The translations under genes were made by a program, and so were the position numbers. The notes under the pieces were generated by a model, which worked only from the letters and a program-made list of their open reading frames with translations, was not told where the DNA came from and searched no databases. DNA of 64,000 nucleotides from Uloborus plumipes (Eukaryota; Arthropoda; Arachnida; Araneae; Uloboridae): the NCBI GenBank assembly GCA_038373865.1, contig JAXGGA010003022.1, forward strand, positions 1-64,000, in the 5' to 3' direction. The stretch's first letter is position 1. Each line of letters begins with the position of its first letter. Shown here piece after piece: positions 55,200 through 64,000 of the stretch.

Positions 55200-56228
55200 C
55201 TGAGTAACATTACAATTAATACATATCGGTTAGGTTCGCGGCAAGAAGATATTTGTGTGTAAGTCTCGTGTGACCTATGCGAAGACGGGATATTATTACT
55301 TGGTCCCTTCTTTTAGCCCTTAAGGATTTAAAACCTTTGATCAGTGGCTGGATGGAGTGCAATTTGTTATGCGTTTCTCCATCCCAGTCACGTTGCCAAG
55401 ATTTGTATATACTGCCGCGTAATGGAATTTCTTATATCTTCATAAGGGACAAGATCTTCTGCAGTGGGCACTTGCGGCCTTAGCAGCTGTATCGGCTGCC
55501 TCATTGCCACTAATACCAACATGACCAGGTATCCAGCAAAATAAAAGTTCAAAATTATTTTGTTTAAGACTGCTATATAGGTGGAAAGTTTGTATAACTA
55601 AAGAGGGGCTATTGTTGTTGCAGTTTGTGATAGCGTCTAGTGAACTTTTGGAGTCTGTGTATATTATCCACTTTTTGTGGTTTGATTCTGCTATTGATTT
55701 TAAGGCCGTAGATAAAAGCTTTTATTTCGAAAGTGAAAACAGAGCAAGAGGGATTTAATTGTTGTGAGATAATATGGCCGTTAATTACTGCTGCGAAGCC
55801 GACATGATCGTTGGTTTTCGATCCGTCGGTAAAAATTTCATTATGTAACGGATACTTTTGTTTCACTTCATAATATATTTGTTGATATACCGAAGGAGCT
55901 GTGGTGTCTTTTTTAAATTTAACAAAATCGGGAATAACAGAGAAGTTTATTTCGTTCCAGGGTTCAATAGTTTCTGGTGAGTAGTATGTATCATAATCTG
56001 ACAACTGTAGAGAAGTGAGCGCCTGTCTCATTCGGATCCCAAATGTTGGGGTGACCGAAGGACGACGTAAAAACAAATCAGTATTCGACGGGTGGAATAT
56101 ATGTACATGCAACGGATGGCTCGTATTTGGTTTAATTTTGAAATAAAAGTTTAGTGAGAGTTTCAGTCTTCTATAGATAAGTGGAGGTTCGTGTGCTACT
56201 ATATGTAGGCTTTTGATAGGTGACGTTC
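55200..56228 (-). pseudogene. LINE ORF2 C-terminal part (3' side of P insertion)
   Basis: RFRTSPIKSLHIVAHEPPLI, then VTPTFGIRMRQAL and EIFTDGSKTNDHVGFAAVIN (RNase H first Asp) and CSVFTFEIKAFIYGL (Glu). A frame change follows near 55700. The remaining RNase H blocks and the zinc cluster lie at 55.2-55.7 kb in other frames. Confidence 0.8.
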
Positions 56229-56235
56229 GAAAGGC
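56229..56235 (+). repeat. P-element target duplication, left copy
   Basis: GAAAGGC, repeated exactly at 60552-60558. Removing one copy and the P element restores the LINE sequence. Confidence 0.85.
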
Positions 56236-56894
56236 CAACGCCCCCTGTATAGAAAGCCTCTCCACGCGATTGCCAGCCTCCTGCCTGGAGGCTGACTTCG
56301 ACTTGCGTCGCGTAGAGAATTTGAGCAGTTCAAACTCTGCTTTGATATTTTTAAAAATTTCTGCATTGTTATAATTTTACTCAAGCAAAATAGTTTCAAT
56401 GTAGAAAGATGAGTTGAATTTATTAAAGTAAAATAATAAAATCGTTTACGAAAGTATTTGCGGCAGAAACTTAAATAAAGATAACATGTTTACTGTTTGG
56501 AAATATATCTTTGCGTGTACTTACATAAAAAATGCTACAGAATAATAATACAATATGTAATATGTTCTAAAGTCATAGTAGAACATTGTGCTAATATATA
56601 GTGAACATATTAGCACAAATCTGTAATATGTTCTAAACTATGTATGTATTCATTCTTCAAAGTACAAAATGCTGTCTACGTTTAGTTTAATAGTAAAAAA
56701 CAGAGAAAACTACATATTAGTCTTGCAGAGATAGATGCATTAGCTCTGAAATGCAGTTTGAAAATAGAGTTAATACTTAAAATACAGTTGTGATTGCTAA
56801 TATTAAACTTAAAAAAGAATTAAACAAAGACGAGACATCAAATTATAAAAGCCTTTTATTGAAATATGACCTGAATAATACAGAAACTGAACAC
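56236..56894 (-). other. P-element 3' untranslated and terminal region
   Basis: Non-coding. Contains the terminal repeat, a GC-rich block with a possible hairpin (CCTCCTGCCTGGAGG at about 56278-56292), and repeats of TGTAATATGTTCTAAA at about 56551 and 56621. Confidence 0.5.
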
Positions 56895-59621
56895 TCATTT
56901 TTTTAATGTATCTAACTTTCTCTTTATACTCTTTGATTCATTTTTCTTCAATGCAAGTAAATCATTAATTTTTTTACAGTAATTTTTTAAAAATATGTTT
57001 GAAGATGAACAAATAATCAAATTGAGTATATACTCGGAAGAATGGCCATTCTTACATTTATCAAATGGTAAAAAAATTTCATTTCGAGACAGATTTGTCT
57101 TTGTTACATAAGATAAAACATTTCTTTGATTTTTTACATTGCCAAATATGCGTTCATGTTTTTCAGTCAGCAATTTCGATATAACTACGTAGTTAAACTT
57201 TACGATATCAACTGCTTCATCGCAGGGGTATTTTAAACCACCACGATCAATATTTTTGATTAATGAAAGAGCATCAAGATCATTTTCATCAGTATAAAAA
57301 TCTATAATGTCATTTATAGTTAAGTAATTCATACAATATTCACATTTTAAACGTTTTAAACATGAATGTACACAGTAACCACTTATATAAGTAAGAACTG
57401 GAATCAATGGTTTTATACCTTTTAGATCAGTTTCTTCTATTGTTATTTCGATTTTATCAGTATTATCTGAGTAATCCGATGCATTTTCGAATACATCTAA
57501 ATCATTTAAAGTTGCAATTTCAATTTTACCATACTTATTTGATTTTAAATACAACGGCATTAAACTGCGAATGCGTAATTTGGTTTCCGTTTCAAATACT
57601 TGAGTCATTGATATATTATATTGTGATCCAGCTAAAGTTCTATAAAGGCCAAACCTTGCTTCTAACGCATCTGTTTGGAATTTTCCAGTTAAAATGTAAT
57701 CTAATTTAAATTCATTTGTGCAATAATTTAAGATTTGTAAAATAGCTTTAGTACTGTGTATTAATGCTGCATGAGTTTCTTTGCTTAAAATGCCTGTATC
57801 ACAGTTAAATGTTTTCCATTTTTCTAACCATTGAATGAAATTTTTCAAAAATATAAGTTTAGGATCATTCGAAATATTTCTAAGAGGTTCTTTAAAAACA
57901 TCTCTTTTAGATTGTCCCTTGAATAAAGTATGAACATTTACAATATCCCACCATGTACAAATAATTTTAATGAATAAAGCTGTTGTTTCGTAATTAATTA
58001 AATCAAATTTAGGCCCTGCGGCAATCAAACCTTCAGCAACATGATTGTTAAAAATTTGGAGTACCAGTTTGACATTTTGTCGTTCCAAATTTGTGGGGCA
58101 TAATGATTTTGTACTTAAAGTGTGACAATATTTCAATAAACTATTGCATTCAATTTCATGAACCTTTCTTAAAGTGGAAAAAGATGCACATTTTAGTTTT
58201 TCAATTTCATCTGGTTCACTGATTGTGGTATCATTAAATAGTGGAAAGTATATGCAAGTACCTGAATTTTTTTGATTCAGCCAATTGTTTCTTATGCATT
58301 TTAATAAATGTACTGTATCTATCATATAAAATAACGGTCTACTGGAATCAACAGGATGAGAATAAATAAAATCTAATTTTGGCGGATTTGAAAATAAAGA
58401 CATAGTTTTTCTGTTAATTGCATTATTATCACTGGAGACACAGAATACAAAAAATCCGATTTTCTCTAGCAAAACAATTATGCTTTTTAGAACAGAATTT
58501 AGCAATTCAGCACTAGCAGTTTTTAGTGGGAGAATATGAGCGACGTCTTTATAGGAAGAAGTTGCGCTTTGTACCATAAAAACATATGCCGTTGTTGCAA
58601 CATCTTCTTTATTATGAGCTAGTCCCAAAATATTTCCTCCCTTATAATCCAAAAAAGGTTTAATGTGTATTTCATCCATTAAAAGAATGACTTTTTTATC
58701 GCTGTCATTGAGAAACGAAAATTTATCTCTTATATATAAAAGCATATTCTCATCCGTTTGTTCCATATTAGGATTGAAATTAAAATTTCCACTAAGTCTT
58801 TTTATAGTAGATGGGTGAGGGAGTATCATGAAAGAACTGTTATAGATGAAACGATAAGCATGGGGGGATATTGAATGAATTAATGAGCTAAAAATTAAAA
58901 AATCTGTTTCATATCTTCTTTGGCTTTTGTGCAAGTTAAATAAATTAATTTGGGTTTTTATAAATGATAACAAATTCTGTGTTTCTTCGGAACTAGTAAG
59001 TAACAGTTCATTCAATGCACTTTGAATTAAAGTTATTAAATTAAATATCCTATTACAATTATTTTCATCTTGAAAGAAGTCGAGATTTTCCATTATTTCA
59101 CAAATTTCATGAACATTTTTTGGCACAAATGGAAAAACAAATTTCCCAAGTTTTGGAATATTTACATTTTCATTATAGCATGCAATATGCAAATCTTTTT
59201 CAATTACAACCGAAGATTTAATTGTTGGGCAAGGTATTTTTTTAAGTTTGACAAAAACAATACAGTCCTCAGAGGCAATTTGCAACCAATCTTTTGGTGA
59301 TTTTACATTCTTCAAACGTTCTGAAAGTTCTGCTAGGGAACTAAAACAAAATTTTTTTTCATAGTCACCTTTATCTATTAAACTGGCAGAAATCGCAGCA
59401 GATAGATTTTCAAAGTCCTTCTTTTCTCTTTTTGTTGCTGGAGATTCTCGTTTATTCACTGACGAAGAAAGGTAGGCCGGACAACCAGGAAATATTGATG
59501 GAACCGCTCCATCTTTCAGCCTCGGATGTGGTAATGTAGCAACAAGAAGTTTTCCATTCTTTTCATCAAACGTCTCTGTAGTTTGTAAAATTTCTCCGTC
59601 TTTGAAATGCAAAGCACAAAC
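56895..59621 (-). CDS. P-element transposase, exon 2 (catalytic domain)
   Basis: The acceptor is TTTTTTTTAG|GTTTGTG at 59621. Exon 1 ends in phase 0, so the join reads NSR|VCALHFKDGE and completes the THAP C2CH finger (C5, C10, C53, H56) and its GAVPSIFPG tail. The 908 residues then contain an RNase H-like catalytic core: ILLMDEIHIKPFLDYKGGNI (Asp ~367), CVSSDNNAINRK (Asp ~449), MIDTVHLLKCIRNNWLN (~486), and FQTDALEARFGLYRTLAGSQ (Glu ~705). The segment between the last two should hold the GTP-binding insertion of P transposases. Total after splicing 959 residues, longer than Drosophila P transposase (751) and close to THAP9. No internal stop. Confidence 0.88.
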   Translation of the reverse strand, partial: VCALHFKDGEILQTTETFDEKNGKLLVATLPHPRLKDGAVPSIFPGCPAYLSSSVNKRESPATKREKKDFENLSAAISASLIDKGDYEKKFCFSSLAELSERLKNVKSPKDWLQIASEDCIVFVKLKKIPCPTIKSSVVIEKDLHIACYNENVNIPKLGKFVFPFVPKNVHEICEIMENLDFFQDENNCNRIFNLITLIQSALNELLLTSSEETQNLLSFIKTQINLFNLHKSQRRYETDFLIFSSLIHSISPHAYRFIYNSSFMILPHPSTIKRLSGNFNFNPNMEQTDENMLLYIRDKFSFLNDSDKKVILLMDEIHIKPFLDYKGGNILGLAHNKEDVATTAYVFMVQSATSSYKDVAHILPLKTASAELLNSVLKSIIVLLEKIGFFVFCVSSDNNAINRKTMSLFSNPPKLDFIYSHPVDSSRPLFYMIDTVHLLKCIRNNWLNQKNSGTCIYFPLFNDTTISEPDEIEKLKCASFSTLRKVHEIECNSLLKYCHTLSTKSLCPTNLERQNVKLVLQIFNNHVAEGLIAAGPKFDLINYETTALFIKIICTWWDIVNVHTLFKGQSKRDVFKEPLRNISNDPKLIFLKNFIQWLEKWKTFNCDTGILSKETHAALIHSTKAILQILNYCTNEFKLDYILTGKFQTDALEARFGLYRTLAGSQYNISMTQVFETETKLRIRSLMPLYLKSNKYGKIEIATLNDLDVFENASDYSDNTDKIEITIEETDLKGIKPLIPVLTYISGYCVHSCLKRLKCEYCMNYLTINDIIDFYTDENDLDALSLIKNIDRGGLKYPCDEAVDIVKFNYVVISKLLTEKHERIFGNVKNQRNVLSYVTKTNLSRNEIFLPFDKCKNGHSSEYILNLIICSSSNIFLKNYCKKINDLLALKKNESKSIKRKLDTLKK

Positions 59622-60187
59622 CTAAAAAAAACAGAACATATACTTAATAACAAGACAACATGAATGTACAAATGAATTATTTACAAAATCTAGCTAAAAT
59701 AAAGCAGTAAAATAAGCTAAATGTTCTCTGGTGAACACATTAGCAAACTAAACGAAACTAATCAACGAAAGCCTAAAAAGTTAATGAAAAAATATATTCA
59801 CTAATAGGCACTGAAATAAGATAAAATTTTTAAATAGAAATTAATTAATAAAATTCAAGCATTTTTAGATTTTTAAAAAATATTACTTACTACATTGCCA
59901 ATTTTCACTACAAAAGATTTATCAATGCTTAGCTTAAAAACGTACAGAAATGAAAAATAACGTCACATTTAGTTTAATTAAAAATTGTATCGCATTTATT
60001 TTAGAAATCAAAGAATAAGAATTTTTCCAATGCGAAGAAAAAAATAAATGAATGCTCTCTCAATGAAATGAAAACACTGAATGTTTCAAAAATATGCTCT
60101 TTATCGTTCTTTTGTTTTAAAAATAACATTGCACTGTTTGTGGAAACTTTCTAAATAAAGTAGTGGAAAAATTTAAACATAACTTAC
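59622..60187 (-). other. P-element transposase intron
   Basis: 566 bp, AT-rich, with a GTAAGT donor at 60187 and an acceptor TAG at 59622. A single intron between the THAP exon and the catalytic exon. Retention would end translation early, a possible control point as in Drosophila P. Confidence 0.8.
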
Positions 60188-60340
60188 CCGAGAATTTTTA
60201 GTGATGTTCCAATCCTTTCTTGGAATTGCTGCCAGCCATTTCTTTAGCATTTCTTCGTCTTTCGGTAATCTGAACAGACTGACTTTTGGTCCACCATCGT
60301 AGTTTCCATTACAGTACGTCACCGAACATTTATATGGCAT
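60188..60340 (-). CDS. P-element transposase, exon 1 (THAP DNA-binding domain)
   Basis: ATG at 60340; 51 codons ending TCTCGG|GTAAGT. MPYKCSVTYCNGNYDGGPKV, then SLFRLPKDEEMLKKWLAAIP is the THAP signature: first Cys pair of the C2CH zinc site (C5, C10), and LFRLPKD and W.AAI before the second half encoded by exon 2. It binds the element's DNA in the nucleus. Confidence 0.88.
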
Positions 60341-60551
60341 TTTTCCTCGAAGAATATGTTCTGTTCAAAACATTGAATTACTGCAATTATATTCAGCTAT
60401 GAAAATGGCAAAATAGTTATGGCGATAACGCACGCTGGACAGCCTTACGAAGAACTGACCGGGCGACTTCTCCAGCGAAGATAAGCCTCCAGACCATGAG
60501 TCATAGCCTACTGCGGTGAACGTGACTGGGCTTTGTATATAGGGGGCGTTG
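60341..60551 (-). promoter_or_regulatory. P-element 5' leader and terminal region
   Basis: About 210 bp between the start codon and the element end. Probably contains the promoter; no TATA box was assigned. Confidence 0.5.
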
Positions 60552-60558
60552 GAAAGGC
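60552..60558 (+). repeat. P-element target duplication, right copy
   Basis: GAAAGGC, as at 56229-56235. Confidence 0.85.
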
Positions 60559-63055
60559 ACCTGTGCAAATGCGCAACGCCTGGTTATGTATAGGATCCAG
60601 AGATTTAAGATAACTTTTGGCGGTGGAACCATAAATTTGACAACCGTAATCAAGTTTTGAGCGTATCAGAGCCCTGTAAATTCTTAGCATGGACTCTGTA
60701 TCGGCACCCCAAGAAGTGTTTGCCAAGACTTTAAGAATATTTAATTTCAATGTACATTTCTTTTTTAATTCTTGAATATGTGGTATAAATTTAAGTTTAT
60801 TATCAAGGATGAGGCCAAGGAATTTTCCTTGATCTCTTACAGTAATTGGTTGATTATTCATGAGTAAGTTTGGATCTGGGTGAAGGCCCCTTTTGCGACA
60901 AAAATGTATACAGAATGTTTTTTGTGCTGAGAAAGAAAATCCATTTTCCTGAGCCCATTTTGAGACTTTATTGATGGCTATTTGCAGCTGTCTTTCAATG
61001 ATACTCATGCTCGGTGACGAGAAAAAGATCTGAAAATCGTCAACGAACATAGTACCCTTGACAGCGGGGGGCAATTGTTCATGTAAGCTATTAATTGCAA
61101 TTAGAAAGAGAGTGACGCTCAGTACACTTCCTTGGGGTACACCTTCTTCTTGGATGAAGGTATCCGATAGAATGGATTTGACTCGTACATGAAAATACCG
61201 ATGTTTAAGAAAGTTGGAGATAAAGATGGGTAGATTGCCTCGTAATCCATACTCATGTATAGTTTTGAGGATCCCATATCTCCAGGTACGGTCATATGCC
61301 TTTTCCATATCGAAGAATACGCTCACCAGATGTTTTCTTCTCAAAAATGCTTCCCTTATCGATGTTTCCAAAAGTAAAAGGTTGTCGATGGTACACCTGC
61401 CACGCCTGAATCCACTTTGGTGGGAAGATAATAAATGATTTGACTCCAAAACGTACATTAGTCTGGCGTTGACCATTCGCTCCATCAGCTTGCAAAAGCA
61501 ACTAGTTAAGGCTATTGGTCTATAACTTTCAGGTTGACTGGGGTTTTTATTGGGTTTCAGTAACGGAACTACTATTGCTTCAGTCCAGAGTTTCGGGAAA
61601 GAGTGTTCCGACCAAATTCTATTAAAAAGAAAGAGAATATTCTGTAGCGAGGTTAAGCTTAATTTTTTTAACATAATGTTGTGAATTTCGTCAGTGCCGG
61701 GTGAAGTATTTTTGGTTTTTCGTAAAGCTGTGATTAATTCCTTGAGTGTAAAATCTACGTTGTATATTTCATAGTAATTGGTTTGGAATTTAAGTGTTTT
61801 TCGCTCTTTCAGCGATTTAAAAGCTAGAAATTTATTACTATAACTATTTGCCCTGGAGACTTCTGCCAAGTGAGTCCCAAGGTAGTCTGCCACTTCTTTA
61901 AGATCAGATACTGTTTGTCCATTTTTCTCTAGAATGGGAGCACAGCTTGTTCTATAATTTCCAGCGATTTTCTTAATTTTATTCCATACGGTTTTAGATG
62001 GAGTGGACGTCGTGATTGTGCTGACATACGATTGCCACAAGTCCCGCTGTCTTTTCCGTCGAATCCTCCGAGCTTCAGCACGAGCTCTTTTGAATGCCAC
62101 TAAATTATCTGTGGTCGGATATCGACGGAATTTGCTCCAAGCCTTTTTCTGGGTCTTATGAGCTTCCTGGCAAAGAGCGTTCCACCAGGGTTTAGGATAT
62201 TTAATCTTAGCTCTTGTGGTTCTTGGTATAGCAACTTTTGCTGCATTTAAGATAATGTCGGTTACTCGGCTTACTGCTACATCAATGTCAGTTTCATTCA
62301 CTACTCCCGATGTTATTTCTGCCAACTGGGTAAATGCTATCCAATCAGCTCGATCAAGGCGAAAACTGGCTTGCTGCTGTTCATTTTGGCTGCAGCGTTC
62401 AGTAAAGGTTAACTTGATCGGGAAGTGGCCACTGGTGTAGAGACCACCTTCCACCTCGAAATCCCAGTGTGGCAGAAGCGAAGGTGAGCATATTGACAAA
62501 TCGATGGCATGGTATGTCTGCGTAGGAAGATGGAAATATGTATTTTCACCGTTGTTAAGAACGCATAGATCGTTGTCACCAATGAAATTTTCTATTATCA
62601 ATCCTCTGCTGTTTGTGTCTGGACTCCCCCAGAGAGGATTGTGGCCATTGAAATCCCCCAAGATGACAAATGGGGGTGGGAGTTGATCGATCAATGTCTG
62701 CAATTCCACGCTTCTCAGATCATAAGAAGGTGGAATATACACCGAACAGACTGTGACTAGCGAGTGAAGGTGAACACGCGCAGCTACTGCCTGGAGGGAC
62801 GAGTTGATACTGAGCTGGCTAGATGCGTAATCAGTGGAGATTAGCCTCGCCACTCCTCCACAACGACGGTCTCCTGTCAGGCAGTCTTTGCGGTATATTT
62901 CAAAACCTTTCAGTCTCGGTCTGTCTATAGGAGACAAGAATGTTTCTTGCAGACAGAATATGGCCGGTTGGTGCGTTTCTACAAGATCTTTGACGTCCGT
63001 GACATTATGTGAGTAACTCTGACAATTCTAAGATAGAATGTTCAGGGCCATGTTA
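60552..63055 (-). pseudogene. LINE ORF2: endonuclease and RT (5' side of P insertion)
   Basis: Starts at MALNILS (63055), where a TAG replaces the Trp of WNCQ; the frame then stays open for over 800 codons. Endonuclease: CLQETFL (Glu), VYIPPSYD, VILGDFNGHNPLWGS and SGHFPIKL (all present, unlike the copy at 902-3664). RT: SYRPIALTS, FRRGRCT, FFDMEKAYD, EEGVPQGSVLS, FVDD. The frame reaches ICTGAF before the P element. Only the early stop and the P insertion break this part; the domain set is otherwise the best preserved in the window. Confidence 0.87.
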
Positions 63056-63099
63056 AGAAAAAGAAGGAAAAACGACCAAAGAAAAAAAAAAAAAGGAGC

Positions 63100-64000
63100 T
63101 CATGAGGCAGGGGGGTTCGACCACCCTTCATCGTCGGATGACGGAATCTCTTTAAATTCAACATCCTCATCTTCATGAGGAATTAAACGAGAGGATTTAG
63201 AAAGTTTTGTTTGCTTGCTAGGGCGCAAGAAGTCCTCTTTTTTAAAACCAAAAAATTTTGGTGGCCTCGATTTAGCAGCTACCCCAATCTTAGCACGCGA
63301 TTGAATGAGTTTCTTTTTTTCAACACATTTTTTTTTGTTTTTGTTCATTTACTTCGTTTACAACCAATACATTTGTCGAACTGGTACTAGGTTTTTAGTC
63401 TGTTTGGATTTTAATTTCGTTATAATTTTTTTGTGGCGGTTTAGAATTGGTAAGCTGTTTATTTGTTGATGTGGATGAGATAGATACTTTAGTGCTGGTT
63501 TTTGTGTTTACTTGAGGATCTGTTTGTGTGCTTGTGGAATTGAATATCTTTTTAACTGCTGCAGCATATGAAAGTCCAGCTGTAGGTGAGCGGGATTGAA
63601 CGATTTTTCTGGCGTCTGGGTATGATATTTTTTGGGTAGTTTTAATTACTTGTATTTCTTTTTCGGAAAGCCATGTTGGGCACTTTCTAGAGTATGAGGG
63701 ATGATCTCCCTTGCAATTGACACATTTGAATTCTTTCGTACATTCATTGCTATCGTGGCCGGGCTCAGCACACCTGGCACAAGTATTTGTACCACGGCAC
63801 GATAGCTTGGAATGACCGAAACGTTGGCATTTGAAACACCGTAGCGGATTTGGAATGTATGGTCTGACAGGACAAGAGAGATAACCAGCTTTGACACGTG
63901 AAGGGAGGATAGGCGTACTAAAAGTCAGAATGACATGTTTCGTATTCTGCACTTCGCCATTGCGTTCAATAGTGATCCTCTTCACTCCACTTACGTGTTG
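63100..64000 (-). pseudogene. LINE ORF1, partial and frameshifted
   Basis: CDS enters from beyond 64000. Knuckles CFKCQRFGHSKLSC, CARCAEPGHDSNEC and CVNCKGDHPSYSRKC are intact. A TAA follows KIQTD at about 63392, and the C-terminal part (AKIGVAAKSRPPK, FKKEDFL, DEDVEFKEIP) is in another frame, so at least a stop and a frameshift are present. The TGA at 63100-63102 overlaps an ATG (63101-63103), as in the other copies. Confidence 0.85.

Larger units (their letters stand above)
56236..60551 (-). mobile_element. P element, apparently complete
   Basis: Ends CAACGCCCCCTGTATA (56236) and TATATAGGGGGCGTTG (60551), inverted repeats with one mismatch in 16 bp. The target duplication is GAAAGGC (7 bp visible; P elements usually make 8). 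4316 bp, encoding a two-exon THAP transposase with no detected stop or frameshift. Inserted in the RT/RNase H connection of the I-like LINE. GAACATATTAGCAC-type phrases near 56605 and 59725 could be subterminal binding sites. Confidence 0.88.
55059..64000 (-). mobile_element. I-like LINE, long copy running off the window, split by a P element
   Basis: Minus strand. ORF1 at 63985-63100, ORF2 from about 63055 down to 60559, then after the P element from 56228 to about 55060. The 3' UTR stem-loop and (AACC)n tail are missing at 55059, where the mariner element adjoins. The 5' end lies beyond 64000. Stops and frameshifts occur in both ORFs. It is oriented like the truncated copy at 52876-53402, and both contain the ORF2 C-terminal region. 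Confidence 0.88.

Overview
The window looks like intergenic and intronic DNA from an arthropod, most likely an arachnid. It is AT-rich, contains split genes with GT-AG introns, and is packed with eukaryotic transposons: an I-like LINE with (AACC)n tails, BEL/Pao and copia LTR elements, Helitrons, pogo/Tigger, Tc1/mariner, hAT and a P element. The taxon is inferred from element content only. There are no bacterial operons, no CRISPR array and no recognisable rRNA or tRNA.

Layout. 1-203 is the end of an hnRNP M-like RRM coding exon. 715-3690 is a damaged LINE copy. 4054-18291 is a six-level nest that can be unpicked base by base: a DNA element with GGGC termini contains a hAT-like MITE, which contains a BEL/Pao retrotransposon, which contains a full-length LINE with a 13-bp target duplication, which contains a non-autonomous Helitron, which contains a 2.35-kb palindromic DNA element with TTA duplications. 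19457-35026 (minus strand) holds a three-exon gene for a Myb/SANT (trihelix) DNA-binding protein. Its 14.7-kb first intron has collected a pogo element, a MITE, a LINE, two copies of one DNA element nested in each other, another DNA element and a decayed hAT transposase gene.

From 35 to 49 kb the window is mostly non-autonomous repeats: Helitrons, inverted repeats, a FLYWCH zinc-finger remnant, a second copy of the TACGTCCGACACC element with transposase remnants, and a copia fragment. From 49.6 kb to the end there is a decayed RNase H-bearing LINE, an I-like LINE tail, a snap-back Tc1/mariner, and a long minus-strand I-like LINE. That last LINE carries what looks like an intact two-exon P element (THAP transposase, 959 residues after splicing).

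Best candidates for undescribed biology. (1) The TACGTCCGACACC family has 4-bp target duplications, GGGCAATTCCA termini and eight internal motif copies in the same order and orientation in two diverged copies, plus an unassigned transposase remnant. (2) A second 4-bp-duplication family carries GGTAACGGACTTGAC arrays and has inserted into itself. (3) The SANT gene has an in-frame TGA followed by coherent coding sequence. (4) The hAT-like protein ends in a PCNA-box-like motif. (5) An ATGA stop/start overlap joins ORF1 and ORF2 in all three LINE copies that keep the junction. No searches could be run, so family names rest on motifs I recognise.
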